A stretch of DNA of 64,000 nt from Pterois miles (GCA_947000775.1 CAMQGK010000516.1:496001-560000); one strand, 5' to 3'; shown: positions 34,506-47,783, counted from the stretch's first letter. Made by a program: numbers and translations. Notes: a model not told the origin generated them from the letters alone.

Positions 34506-37500
34506 CATTTTAGAACCTTTTCAGTGAAAATGTGCTTACCTTCAAGCAAAGAAAAGACAGACCGGACAAACCTTATCAATTTGTCATCAATGTCAGAGAG
34601 TGAAAAGCCAACATTAAAGTATAGAAGAAGAAGAAGATCTACCTTTATTAGTCCCACAGTGGGGAAATTCAATTTACACTCTGTTTAACTTATACATGGT
34701 ACATGCACACAAACACACACACACACATGCAGTAATGGAGAGATGTCAGAGTGAGGGGGCTGCTCCAGACAAGCGCCCCGAGCAGTTGGGGGTTTGGTGC
34801 CTTGCTCAGGGGCACCTCGGCAGTGCCCAAGAGGTAAACTGGCACCTCTCCAGCTACCAGTTCACACTCAGTTTTTTTGGTCCGTGTCGGGACTTGAACC
34901 GGTGACCCTCCGGTTCCCAAGCCAACTCCCTACAGACTGAGCTACTGAGCTACAGACTGAGACTGAGCTACTGCCGCCCCAGTATATATATGTTGTAGAG
35001 TTAATATATTGCTGTAACAGATAATCCATTGTGAAATTATACAGTATACATAATTCTGTCTCTCACTTTCTCCACAGACACACTCTTCCAGCTAAAGGTA
35101 TGTATCTGTGCAAAGGTTTAATCTGTATCAGCTTGATGTCATTTATACAAGTGGATTATTTATTCCTGTACATCTTTTTGCGTGGTTCACAGTTCAGTGC
35201 CAAGCAGCTTGAGAGACTGGCCAAGAAGGCGGAGAAAGACTCTGACAAGGAGCAAGCCAAGGTCAAGAAGGTGAGCAAACTGGCAGTTTAAGGCCAAGCC
35301 ATTGGGGCATTGTGGCGGCATGCCATACATATAGTGTGGCAGTGTCCCTTCATCATTGTTCGTCTTCATCTCTATTGTGACCTCAAGCATTTAAATATGT
35401 GAAAATGCGCAGACAAAAAAAAAAAATGAACATTTAGCAGTAGGGATTGTTTATTAGCTACTCTGTTTAGTACAAGTGAACAGTGTAAAGCATCCAGATG
35501 GATATCATCTGCATACAGAATATCTTTTTTTCTTCCTTCTTTTTTTGTAAAGATTTCTTTTTATTAGCTAAAGGCATATTTTACAATTCAATCCCAACAT
35601 GTATTAATAATTGTGGACAAAATGTGGTAATGATATCCATCCATCCATCTTCAATCGCTTATCCTGAAAAAAAACATGCTTACACGGGGATAACAAGCCT
35701 GTGGTTATGATATATTATTAATACTTAACCTATCCTTGTATCAAGTATACTTTAACGACATAATAATGCTTATTATTATTATAATAAAGGGGTTAATGAA
35801 AATGTAGAAATATAAGATACATTCAAAGTAATGGTTGAAATAATAAGGAAAAATTCTTATAAAAAAATTAAACCATGTAAAAAAGAATTCAAATTAAATA
35901 AAATTTATATAAATAATAAACTTATCTAGTGTACATACATGTTTAGAATCTGAATGCATCAGTAGCAATCATGGATTGAAGAAATAATAATAATAGTAGA
36001 AAACAAAACTGCATAAAATTCCCCCTCACCCATCTCCCACCCGCCTCCCCAGTTAGCTAATCTTTTTCCTTTCTTCTTTATCAGTTGTATAATGTGCTGT
36101 GTGATCTTTGCAGTTGGTCTGTAAAGGCTGATGATAATATTTGGGTGCTGCGTTTGGAGTTGTGCTGGTAATTCTGTTTTTTCCCTGATTGTACAGTGAG
36201 TTGGATAATTAAAATGGATGGATAATTAGAATTACATTTTACATACTGATAATTAAAACTGGGTGTAAAAGCAAGCCTTTTCTTTTCTTTTTACCTCCTA
36301 TAGGTTGATAAGGTGAAATAAATCTTTATCCATGACATTTTGTAGATGTGTGTAATTTAATTTATCGTCTCATAATGTCAAATAAACTTAAACTTAAATG
36401 TCTAATTAGAGTTAGCTAGCAAACTTTATTACCATTATCTTGCTAGTTAAAATGATTTAGCTATTGTATCATATGCGTACATATACACAAGAGTATGCAG
36501 CATATGGATGGTGATTTCCTCTACTGGTGTACTTTTATGACTAAAAAGGCCAGTGTAGCTCCTGTTTTTTGTTAAGCTAGCTACCACTGTTGTTAAAATA
36601 AGCATACACGCATACACTCCCACCCCAAAGCAATATGGAAAACAAGGAGTTAAAAATGCCCGTTGTCAGTTTTGGGGTTCCATGATTGAAAATATTTTTG
36701 TTGTTGCACTCAGTTGATTATTTCTGTACAGTCTACTGGTCCGATGACAGCAGGAGTTTCACACATCGGTCATCAGGGGGCAGTACAACGTTAGCATTGA
36801 CACAGAATGACTTAGTTGTTTTGTGAAATAGGTGTGTCACTATTATTATGATGATAAGTGGCTCATTGTTTTTAGAGGTAAATATTTCTGTGATAAGGTC
36901 ATTAGGCATTGTCATTCCTGTTTTTAAATCCAGACGACTTCTGTCATGCGACAATAGGGTTTCATCGATCCCTTATCCTCTCACTGGCCCGAGATTTCTT
37001 CACTTTGCTTCACTTCTCATATCTTGTCCAACAGGTTTACATGCATTTGAAATACGAAGGAAGTTGGTGTTGATTTTTATTTCTGTTGAAAGGATTATGA
37101 TTGTTAGTATTATTACAGTAACAGTATGTGAGCTATACTTTTCAAGACGTAATCCAGACTATTAAACTGTTATTTAAAAAGGATTTAAAAGTTTGCTGCC
37201 CTTGTCTCAAGAATGCACCAATCCAACTGTTTCAGTCCTGATTGTGACAGCGATACAGAGAACCGATCCGATACCAGTGTTTAATTAATAAGCTGTATGC
37301 CTCACTGTGTGGCAGTGACTGGGATCATTCTGTTATGTGTAAGGCAACATCAGGCAGGACTTAAACATACCTTTCCTTACTTTGTAAAGCAAAATGTAAC
37401 AAATAAATACATAGATATAAATTCATTTAATTGCTGTTTTTTATTAAAATAATGAATAAATTAAAATAATAAACTGGTACAATCTTAGAAATTAACTGGA

Positions 37501-39874
37501 ACTACAATTGAAATGTAAACCTTTCTTTGTAAACCTTGCAGCAACAAATTGGTCAAAACTTGAACAGGAATTGAAATTCCAGTATATAATATCTATAGTA
37601 TATGACATAAAGTTGAATAAGAGTAGATTGGCCCCATCATCACCAATATCCGATCCAGCTATTTGAATCAGTATCAGCCTGATATCCAGTATCAGTATTG
37701 GTGCATCCCTAAGCCTGTTCAGTGAGTCATTCAGATAATTCATTTTGGTAGTTGATGTAAACTCTTACAGCAATTGTTCTGATAAAAATAATAAACACAT
37801 ACTAATAACAGCTTCACATATGCAAAGAGTTGCCTGCTTATTTCTATTTCATGTCTATTTGTTGTTGTTTTTTATTTTAAAACCATAGCATATAGCTTTT
37901 TGGACCGCGATAGCATATAGTCACCACAGGTCATTTATACACTATGGTCAAGTTTCAAAAAATGGTCTCATTACGATGAAATGGCTACTATGGGGACTAG
38001 CATCATCACACATGAATACAGTTGAGCTCATTGGATCCACAAGAGTCTCAACTTTACAGTGATGCCTAATTAATGTAATTCAAGATCCCCAGTATATATA
38101 AATATTAAAATACACCATTTTAGAATAGGCGAAAGTATCACATTTATACTGCATGCCTAAAACAACATGGTTTCTGCCCAAAATTGCATGTGATGCATAA
38201 ATTGGGCATGTCTATAAAGGGGAGACTCGTGGGTACCCATAGAACCCATTTTCATCCACATATCTTGATGTCAGAGGTCAAGGGACCCCTTTGAAAATGG
38301 CCATGCCTATTTTTCTTGCCAAAATTTAGCCCAACTTTGTAACATCATTTATCCTCCTTCCCGACATGGTATAGCATGACATGAATGGTACTGATTCCGT
38401 AGGTTTTCAAGTTTCATACGATATCCCTAGCTTCAATCTAGATAGTAAAGTCAGTTGGGATCGCCCATGATCCCATGGGTCTTAGAGGGTTTTAACCCAA
38501 CTATCCACAAGAATATAGTGTTGTGAGTAGGAAAAAATGTATACTGTACTGCTTGACATATTAGAGACAAGGTAAAAGTAAAATTAATCCCAACATAACT
38601 CCATAATAAAAGTCCTCATTGGTTGCACATTTACATACAGTATGTGCACATACACATGCAATATTTTACTAAAGGGGGTATACTAAAAGTGAATTGTAAA
38701 TGCAGTTTTTGAGTTTTAACAGTGTTTTTGTGTCATCATCAGGCTTTGCAACAGAAGAACGTGGAATGTGCCAGAGTTTATGCGGAGAACGCAATCCGGA
38801 AAAAAAAATGAAGGTCTTAATTGGTTGCGCATGGCATCCCGACTCGACGCGGTGGCCTCTAAAGTCCAGACTGCTGTCACCATGAAGGCAGTAAGTTACC
38901 GTTTTCAGTCAGCTCACTGATACTTGCTGCCTTTGAATATATACAGTTTTACTATACGTTCAAAATGTATGTTTATAAAACAACTTTATTCATATTACCA
39001 CATAATTTCTGTCTTTCCAAAATGAGACAAGTACATTATAAAGGCATTTTTTCAATCAGGTGACCAAAAACATGGGCCAGGTGACCAAAGCTCTGGACAA
39101 AGCTCTGAACTCCATGGATCTCCAAAAGGTCTCTGCAGTCATGGATAAGTTTGAAAGCCAAGTTCAGAACCTCGACGTCCACACCTCAGTGAGTGGCTGC
39201 AGACTATGTGCATTTTTGTTCTTGTTGATGTATTTTAATACAGTGTTTTGGTCTAGTGCTTGGTGTGCTTTAGAAATCTGCCAATGTTAGATATTCTGTC
39301 TGACTTTAAGTTGTTAAGAATCAAATTCAGTACTTCATTCTCTGGCCTGAGTTTTCTTTTGTTCTATCCCCACACCAGGTTATGGAGGATTCCATGAGCT
39401 CAGCAATGACGCTGACTACGCCTCAGGAACAGGTGGATGACTTAATCCACCAAATAGCAGAAGAGAACGGCCTGGAGGTGATGGACCAGCTCAGCCAGCT
39501 GCCCGCCGGAGCCACCTCAGTGGGTGCAGAGAGTTCACGAAGCCAGGAGAAGGAGGACCAGCTGTCTCGACGGTAAGGACCAGTGTCTCAACTTGATACA
39601 GGACAATGTGTTCCATCCCATAACTACTGGGTTACAGGTTAGAAACAACATCTGTGTGTCTGCCTCATGTTTTCTTAAAGATAACGTTTTATGTGTGTAA
39701 ACACACAGCATTCAAAGTTGGGCCCTCCTCCTCGGTTCAAAGCTAACCATGGATGTATAAAGAGAATGGAGCTGACAGGAGAGCTAGTGATGGACTTGTC
39801 AAAGTTAGAGGAAGTATACATGTGTGACACATCCGGTTTTTAAAATAAGGTGTTAACAAAGGGAACTGTATATA

Positions 39875-39954
<80 letters not shown>

Positions 39955-41401
39955 AAATAAGAGAGATTATTGGGGATTATATCAACCAGAAGTATAAAAC
40001 ATTACATTTCTGTTATAAATTAAAATGAAAATACCACTAATTTGTGAGGGAAATGTCTTTATTCTTTTGGGTTGCTGGAAAATATTTCATAAATAATGCG
40101 TGACAATGACTGATATATTAGACATGCTAAAAATCTTTCAAAATTTGTAATGTATTAATTTAGATATTTTCCAAACTAAAAGTCCTTTGAAGTATATGAT
40201 TCCCCATGGTGTAGTGTTAACAAATTACAATAAATTGCAATATCAAATCGCAGTACTTGTGGAATTTCAATACTTAAAAATCGCAATACACATCAAATCA
40301 GCAGCCAAGTATCGAGTTATTATTGCATCAGGAGGTACGTGTATTGTCTCAACCCTAGGAAGCAGGAGATTCAGTTAGAAGCTACTAAAATACTGAGAGA
40401 TAACCACATTTTCTCTCTGGTCTCCTGCATGCTCATTTGAGGGGGGAGCAGCATCCCGCCACCAGTCCCAGAAACTTTTCTGGCAGAAACCCCTGGGTAT
40501 CAGACATCGAGGGGTGTGACAAAGCGCAGTATTAAACCACCAGAATGTGCACTGTTATTGGCTGGGAGTTACACCCCCATGTGGGTCCCAAAGGCTCTTT
40601 GTTGATGCCAAGAAATGTCCAGAACACAGCAAAATAAGAAGAGAAAGGCAAGGCAGTCTATACATTGTTTTTAGATCATTCCTGCATATTTAAGCAACAC
40701 ACTGCATCTTCCCACTCTTCATCTGGTAAACTCTCTTCATTCTCTGACACTGTGCTAACAAGTTGCACATGAACAGGCAATTTTGCAGTTAGAATAGAGC
40801 ATGAGATCAGGAAATCAGATTACACAGCAGGCTACTGCCCTCACACACACACACACATCACAGTTGTTGAAGTTGCAAAGTCATAAGTGAACAAGAAAGA
40901 AACAATATGTTCAGCTCTGATAGTGTCTCAAAGACAGAAGGAAATTATTATCAGAATAATCAGATGAACTGTGGTTCGGAAAGTAGACAGTGCTTGGTCA
41001 TGTACAGCAAAAACTGGCTTTTGCATGAATTAAAAAGCAAAGTATAGTATATTCTTTAAATCAAGGAAATCATCATGTATACAGAGTTTCTTGTGTTGCC
41101 TCCTTGTAGTTGGTAGTAATGGTCATTGAGGTTTTGGTTGATTAAGAATATCTGCGCATGAACAGTAATACTGGAAACAGAATTTGACAGATTTTTCACT
41201 TATAGATGAATCTGGATTAGTTGGCCTACAGAAACTGAATCATTATTATGTTGATTGTGGAGGATGAATATGTGATTATAGCATCTCTCACACTACTTGG
41301 TCCAGCATGCATGGCTCTGCTACAGTATCTGTGACACCACCACAATGTCAGGGTTACAAAGGTCCAAAGTCCTGTGTGTGTGTGTGTGTGTGTGTGTGTT
41401 T

Positions 41402-41490
<89 letters not shown>

Positions 41491-42277
41491 ATATGTATAT
41501 GTATGTATAATTTATTACATGGCTTTGCCGAACTGCTGCTACAGGCGCAGTTCTGATGTCGGTTTCTGATGGACCGTTTTGTGTTAAATTATTGATTTTT
41601 CAATTTTTTTCTTCAAGGTGATGCGAGACATGGCATTATGTAACTAAGTGTATTAAGTAGCTAACTGCAACGTTTTTAATATCTGTTTAATTTTAAGTAT
41701 AGAAATACACAACAAATGCACAAGAAAAACTAAAATTCATCATTTACAAGGCATTGACACAAAAAAAAGCCTCTCTCTGCTTGAGATAGTGAATCTTACT
41801 TTCTTTTGATGTAAAGTGCTTCCTCACTCCTCCAGTCACATATCAAATTTTGAGGACCTCAGATTTCCAGGATTAATTATTAATTAATAATTAGATTCAC
41901 ACATATCTCTCCATCTTCCTGCCTCAGCCAGCCCAAATAAAGGAGCGGGGTGGGGGGGGGGACTCCTTATTAAAAGCCTTGGCAAAGAAATCAAATAAAT
42001 GACCCCAAATTTTGCAACCTGACTTTGTAAGATTTGATGAGACAGAGTTCTTTGATCTTTTTGAACTTTTCACACAGAGGGGTGGTATATCCTTGAATAT
42101 GTTTTGTAATGTAATGGGACAGAGGTGCGATCTACGTATGCACCACTTTGAATTGTATCAAAACATGCCTGCATACGTTGAACTCACTGCACCTTTTTAA
42201 GGCTTGTATCTCAATTCACAAAAGTTCTAAACAATTAAACTCTCCCACATTCCAGGTTGGCTGCTTTGCGGAACTGA
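33205..42277 (+). CDS. chmp1a: Charged multivesicular body protein 1a (ESCRT-III), frame broken by a 9-A run
   Basis: ESCRT-III subunit that recruits and regulates VPS4 on endosomes and at the midbody. Coding exons: 33205-33211, 35078-35097 (20-nt microexon), 35193-35270, 38743-38890, 39060-39188, 39379-39572, 42256-42277. The protein starts MEDTLFQLKFSAKQLERLAK and ends with the MIM1-type tail DQLSRRLAALRN that binds the VPS4 MIT domain. All splice sites are GT-AG, with phases matching the family. Total is 598 nt, one too many: exon 4 has nine A at 38800-38808, where the family (RKKNEGLNW) needs eight. As written, translation stops after about 57 residues. With eight A the product would be 198 aa, close to human (196). 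Sequence on both sides is well conserved, so an assembly error or recent polymorphism is likelier than an old pseudogene. Confidence 0.93.
33567..34115 (-). mobile_element. hAT-like non-autonomous element, copy 3
   Basis: Bounded by 'ggatgcaccaataccgatg' and 'cagatcagtacatccctac', degenerate inverted ends. The body shares 'tacagcttaataactaaac' and 'cgatacccaaagc' with the other copies. In chmp1a intron 1. Confidence 0.7.
34475..34499. repeat. T25 homopolymer
   Basis: A run of about 25 T in chmp1a intron 1. Confidence 0.9.
34622..34980 (-). mobile_element. tRNA-derived SINE with LINE-like tail, copy 2
   Basis: Near-identical to 14960-15282, from '(gaa)n...ctttattagtcccac' to 'gagctactgccgcccc'. 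The tRNA-like end has a short duplicated stretch (34940-34975, 'ctacagactgag' repeated). In chmp1a intron 1, ending about 100 bp before the microexon. Confidence 0.85.
35637..35670 (-). repeat. LINE 3'-tail fragment
   Basis: 'ccatccatccatcttcaatc' followed by 'gcttatcctg' is the reverse complement of the tail of the LINE type seen at 2962-3113. In chmp1a intron 3. Confidence 0.5.
37205..37712 (+). mobile_element. hAT-like non-autonomous element, copy 4 (most complete)
   Basis: Ends 'atgcaccaatcc' and 'attggtgcatccct' are inverted. The body contains 'gtgactgggatcattctgtt' and 'gtaaggcaacatcagg'. About 505 bp, non-coding, in chmp1a intron 3. Confidence 0.72.
37960..38500 (+). mobile_element. 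MITE family 2, uninterrupted copy
   Basis: Reverse-complement match to the two halves around the SINE at 14960-15282. Contains 'gatgaaatggctactatggg', 'tacaccattttagaatagg' and 'aagggacccctttgaaaa', with a terminus near 'gggtcttagagggtttt'. Ends about 240 bp upstream of chmp1a exon 4. Confidence 0.7.
39878..39952. repeat. (AT)n microsatellite
   Basis: About 36 AT units with one interruption, in chmp1a intron 6. Confidence 0.97.
41373..41486. repeat. (TG)n microsatellite
   Basis: TG repeat with a short T run near 41399-41406, followed by a TA/TG transition, in chmp1a intron 6. Confidence 0.97.
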
Positions 42278-42715
42278 GGGCTCCTCCATGAGAGGTGACA
42301 GCGCTTACAGCTGTGTGGAAGCAGAAGAGTGTAATGATGGCGACAGGAGCTGTGTGTGTTCCTATTGAACTGTTCCTACCAGGAGGACGTAATGAGCCTA
42401 TCGATTACCATCCCCCTGCTCTATAAATACACTCACACTCTGGCTAGAAATACCACCTGAGACGGCATGAATCTCTCTCTGGTTCATCTTCCCTTTTTCA
42501 ATCCATCTTTTCCCATTTTTATCTTCCTCTTTAACTCCCCATTGGATCTCAGCTTACCTTTTGTGGCTCCTATTCTCCACCAACACCAACCTCCTCCTCC
42601 ACTGGCTACACTGACCAGTTCTCACACTCTCACACACTTTTGGATGTATACTTTGTACAAAAAAAACACAATTTACAAACTGTATAATATACAATGATTA
42701 AAATTAAGAAGTTTT

Positions 42716-42721
42716 AATAAA
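42716..42721 (+). terminator. candidate chmp1a polyadenylation signal
   Basis: AATAAA about 440 bp beyond the chmp1a stop codon, in an otherwise non-coding 3' stretch. No other signal was seen closer to the stop. Confidence 0.5.
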
Positions 42722-44129
42722 CATAATGATTATAAGGGAGAGAGACTAAGTCCGTGCTCTTTTGATGGACCACCATGGGACCTTGTTTTAAAAAAAAAAA
42801 AAATGTACGGTAGTCAACGGAGAGTGATAAATATTTTTTTGATCTTGTTTGATTTATTTTGATTTATTTAACAGTTTCACTACAAGCTACGACTTTCCTG
42901 GCTTTCAAAATTGTGTTATAAATTGATAAACATCAAAGTGTGATTCATGGTGCAATTCGGGATAAAAAAAAAACATGTATCTCTCTCTGCTGACTATCGC
43001 CCATATTTTTTTCAAAATAAGGCCCCAGGGGGTCCACGGGAAGGACCCAGACTTTGGCTCCCTATCAGGTGCAGAGTGGGATAGACAGCAACATGTTGGT
43101 AACACTAACAGACATAGTCTCCCTTCTTTATCAGATTCATCCAAGCAACAACTGCTTCATGACATTATGATAACACTGTATACAACAAAGGACAATCCTC
43201 AAACCTTTTGTTTCAGTGTCAAAATGAATGATCTGTGTGTTCTGCTTTCTTTTTATTCACATTTGTTGTTGATCAGACTTTTTGCTTTGAACGCCTTATT
43301 TGGGATGCAGGTGCTTGCATAGGTGCTTCCCCCATCAGTGCCTGAAGAACAGTAGTTTAGAAAGCGAACAGCAGCAAACTGAAACTCAGCAGACATTGGT
43401 CAGAACAAGGCAGATAAGTCGGAGAGGTTTTGTCTTACTTCAACACTGTCTATCACTGACTGTGAGGAGTATGAGCTCTGGTTTCCACAGCTGTCATAGG
43501 GGGACATTTATTATCTCTTTAACTCTATTGAGTGAAGTTGTCCTCTTGAAGCTGTACCGCAGCAACTCTGAAACCTCACTCAGAAATGTTTGGAAGCTTC
43601 TCTGTCTTAAAGTAAAGTAATCATCCCCACCTGTCTCAGTCCCATCCCAAACACTTTCAGGAGAAAACCTCAATTTAAAGCGGGGATGCTGGATCTTTTT
43701 TTATTATTTGACAAGAAACAATTGCAACTCCTAATTTGCACAATTTAACAGAAAACAGGTTCCTTTTCCTTTGTTTTTGAGGTAAAGCTCTGTATTGAGA
43801 TACTTGTTAAGTGATTTCACTGGTTTTCATGTATCCTTCTTTGAGCGTTCAATGTAGATGTCAGTGAGAGGGAATGCAGGCCTAAGCCAGACCTCAACCT
43901 ATGACAGAGCAGCTTCACCCTCTGATAATGTTTTCCATTTTTTTGTCCAATTTACACGAGGGTTTATTTTACTCAAAGTTCAACAGACTTTGCAGCATGT
44001 TTTGTTTTCTATATTTATCTTGTGAAAATAAAATCTTGCCCTCTGACACAGTCTTTCATTTGACTTTGTGGTTTGAGTGTTGAGTGCAGACAAATGATGT
44101 AAGCATCATTTGTCTGCACTTAAACTGAT

Positions 44130-45310
44130 GTGGTTGAGTTGTACATACAGTAGTACGTGTTGCAGCAAAAGTACAGTCAGTATCTCGTTTGACCACCTTA
44201 GTGCAACACATCTCCTTCGTATAGAGTTGATCATATTGATTGTGGCCTGTGGAATGCTGGTCCACTTCTCTTCAATGGCTGTGTGAAGTTGCTGGATATT
44301 GGCAGGAACTGGAACACGCTGTTGTATACGCTAATCCAGAGCATCCCAAACATGCTCAGTGGGTGGCATGTCTGGTGAGTATGCAGGCCATGCAAGAACT
44401 AGGATGTTTTTGGCTTCCAGGACCTGTGTACAGATCCTTTAATATGGGGCCATGCATTATCCTGCTACATGAGGTATTGGCAGTGGATGAATGGTACAAC
44501 AATGGGCCTCAGGATCTTGCCACTGTATCTCACATTGTCTGCCTTCTGCCCTGTACAGTGAAAACCAGGATTCTTTCGTGAAGCAAACACCTCTCCAAAG
44601 TGCCAGACGCCGCTGAAGGTGAACATTTGCCCACTGAAGTTGGTTACGGTGACAAACTGCAGTCAGGTCAAGACCCCAGTGAGGATGACGAGCATGCAGC
44701 TGAGCTTTCCTGAGATGTTTTTTTTGGAACCAGAAATTCTTTGATTGTGCAAACTGATTGTTGCATCAGTTGTCCGGGTGGCTGGTCTCAGACAGTCTTG
44801 CAGGTTAAGATGTCAGATGTGGAGGTCGTGGGCTGCTGTGGTTACACATGGTCTGTGGTTGTGAGTCCGGTTGGATGTACTGCCAAATTCTGAGAAACGC
44901 CTTTGGAGATGGCTTACGGTAGAGAAATGAACATTCAGTTCATGGGCAACAGCTCTGGTGGACATTCCTGCCGTCAGCAGGCCAATCGCACGTTCCCTCA
45001 AAACTTGTGGCATTGTGCTGTGTGATAAAACTGCACATTTCAGAGTGAACTTTTATTGTGACCAGTCTAAGGCACACCTGTGCAGTAATAATGCTGTCTA
45101 AGCATCATGATATGCCACACCTGTGAGGTGGATGGATTATTTTGGCAAAGGAGAAGCACTCACTAACACAGATTTTGACAAAATTTTGAACAATATTTGA
45201 GAGAAATAGGCCTTTTGTGTACATAGAAAAAGTCTTAGATCTTTGACTTCAGTGCATAAAAAATGGGATCTAAAACAAAAGCTTTGCATTTATATTTTTG
45301 TTCAGTATAA
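44130..45310 (-). mobile_element. Tc1-like transposon with transposase N-terminal remnant
   Basis: The minus-strand open stretch 45013-44813 encodes MPQVLRERAIGLLTAGMSTR..., a Tc1 helix-turn-helix N terminus. Further along, the degenerate 'ccattgaagagaagtgg' region of the minus strand fits the C-terminal transposase end. The right terminus is 'tatttttgttcagtata'; the left terminus is poorly defined. Interrupted frames make it inactive. A solo end of the same family lies at 30026-30285. Confidence 0.8.
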
Positions 45311-45394
45311 ATACTTGAACAGAAAACAAACGAAACAGGCACAAGAGGTTTACTATTCAAGAGTCCAAAGGCCTCGGGAATGGCTTTGAACCAT

Positions 45395-45895
45395 TAAGAT
45401 TTCAAATGTCCTTTCTCATTATAATTCAAGTGTTCTGAGAGAAAACTAGACTTCTGAAGCTCCTCATGACATAAAAGATCTGACAGAATACTTTGGCCAA
45501 TCACAGGTCATTTTAGAGACAGCGTTCCTATTGGCTGTGCTCCAGCTGGTGGGCAGTGCTTGGTATTTCCTCAACATGGCTGCCGGGTGACAAACGTTCT
45601 CATTTTACAGCTGAACAGTAACTAGAAGATGTTTCTGAAAACATTTAATGCAAGAAATAGTCATTACAGTAACAGAATATTGATTCATATTTGATCAGCG
45701 CTGCTTAGTTTGACTGTTTGGTCAGAGTTCACAAGTGATTCATAGCTGCTCATAAACAGCAGCTGGACAGCAGACTCCAGGCACATTATTTCTGTCAGAT
45801 TACCTGTTTTTATAATTGTTATAACAATTGTTTCATAAAAATAACTTTTTAAAATCATGTTTGCTCCAATCTTGTCTACTACAGGTTTAAATATT
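45395..45895 (-). mobile_element. MITE family 1 copy
   Basis: Contains 'ggccaatcacaggtcatttt', 'cagtaactagaagatgttt', 'attcatatttgatcagcgc' and the end 'ttgctccaatcttgtctac'. Spacer between chmp1a and slc10a3. Confidence 0.7.
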
Positions 45896-46139
45896 GTGAC
45901 AATTTTGCAGGCTTTTTAATGGCAAGTTCAAGAATGTCTTACAGTGTGTTTGGACTGATTGTAAAGCAAAATGTCCCCCTTATATCATTCACCTAAATTT
46001 GACAGGTGGTGTTTTTTTGCAGTCCTGGTGTATTCGTCCAGACCCAGTCTATGGTCCAGACCAGCCCTTCTAATGCTTCAACATACACTAATACTCTTTT
46101 AAAATCTATGCTTCTTGTTTATTGCTCTATCCACTTTGC

Positions 46140-46228
46140 TGCTGTAACATGTAAATTTCTCCACTGTGGGACTAACAAAGGAATATCTTATCTTTTCTTT
46201 CTTATCTTATCTTATCTTATCTTATCTT
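46140..46228 (+). repeat. LINE/SINE tail fragment with (TTATC)n
   Basis: 'ccactgtgggactaacaaag' leads into a (ttatc)n tract, the same 3' tail as on the SINEs and the LINE in this window. It separates two MITE family 1 pieces. Confidence 0.6.
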
Positions 46229-46251
46229 AGCTAGCAATGTTTACATCTGAC

Positions 46252-46475
46252 TGATCTCAGCTCACCAGCCAGAGTACAGCCAATAGGAACGCTCAATAGG
46301 AATGCTCTGTCTGTCTCTCTCTCTGAAATGACCTGTGATTGGCCAAAGTCTCCTGTCATGGGCTAGATTTTTTTAAAGCCTGAAAACAGAGCCACGAGGA
46401 GGTGCAGAAGTGTAGTTTTTACAATATGCTGAAAAGTTATTATGGAATTATTGCCCAATTGTGCCAAAATATGTT
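46252..46475 (+). repeat. MITE family 1, partial copy
   Basis: 'gccaataggaacgctc', 'tgaaatgacctgtgattggc' and 'gcccaattgtgccaaaa' match the right half of 7885-8640. Confidence 0.65.
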
Positions 46476-47783
46476 TGCATTGGCTTCTTACGTACTCCTC
46501 AGACCACCAGTAAAATTAATTTTGTTCAGTCTGAACACCCCTTTAGGCAGATGGGGTGTCACTGGGAGACTTTGGACTCCTGTCCTCAGTATTTAAAACA
46601 TCCTGGCTCTGGTTCTGTTTATGCCATACCGTTGCCAGACCATCTAGCCAAGGATAACCTTGTGTGGACTGATGCTAAACTGGCATTTCGGGACAAGGCT
46701 TTTGGATTAGTCATTGTGGTTGCTCTCATCTCATTTGTAATGCAACACAAGGCAGATCATAACCACGACCCTGAGTTGGTTCATGAATATTCACAGATGC
46801 AGTGTGTTTACACACAAAGGCAAATACAGGCTGCTGTGTTCTCTGGGTAAACAGTTGAAACTGCAGCACGAACAGCAAACATTCCTGTATTTCCTCATTG
46901 GAGCCATTATTGTGAAAAGTGTCAAGTTGGGCGGAGGTGGAATGTAACTGAGGGACTTTTTTGCATTCCTCTTCACTCTTTCTCTGTCCCTCTCTCCCGC
47001 TCTGTCTGTGAAATAAGTCATGAGGTAAATTATCATACCATGGGTAAATAATTAGACAGCCCTGGGAGGGGAGCAGCACAAATGCCAGGCAGGAAATGTG
47101 CGTGCCTGGCAGCCCCATAACAACTGGCTGTCGCTTCATGAAATGTCAAAGAGAAGGCCTGTGCAATCATCCCAGCAGGTTGTCTTGGCGTACACGGAGT
47201 TTCCACTGTGGACTCCCCCGCCTTTTCTTTTTCTGGAAGCCTTGACTTAGCCATGGTGACAGAAGGAGGGCACACAACTCATGATAACACAATAGAAGAT
47301 GAACAAGCTGTCCCAGGACTGACGTAACGTAACACAGTGAGCGGTGACAGGATAAGCCTAGGTGGTGTTCCCAGTGACGACCCCCCCATGAAGAAATGGG
47401 TTATGAATTGAAAATGGCTTTTGTATATGTGACTGCTGACTCCTAGCTGGAGCCAGCTGCTATATCAGGTTTATGCTGACAGAATGGAGTTCCCCTTTAA
47501 TGCCATATTTCCGAGATAGGTGACAGTGTCAGATTTCCCGGTTGTGACTGCTGTTTGTATATGACAAATAAGCAATAGCCTACTTGGCAGCAGGTTTGTA
47601 ACTGGAAACTGATCAGGGAGTGTAACTGTGTTGATTTTCTTCCATGAGCATAATGGATCCATGTCACAAGATACTTCAGGGATCAAAGGTCAGGGAAAAG
47701 AAACTGATGATGAAAATGAGGATTAAGTGGGCAATAGAGAGGAGCAATAGGTCTACAGTTTCTATGTTTGCATAAGACAATAA

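Noticed and set aside
36848..37165. 105-codon frame in chmp1a intron 3
   Set aside because: No domain or codon bias visible, and starts within a simple-repeat stretch. Treated as chance.
42975..43620. Open frames of 115 and 106 codons downstream of chmp1a
   Set aside because: No family resemblance or splice signals. The start resembles repeat sequence, so probably chance.
46461..47139. Overlapping open frames of 129 (+) and 137 (-) codons
   Set aside because: No recognisable domain, no splice context, and they overlap each other. I could not support a gene.
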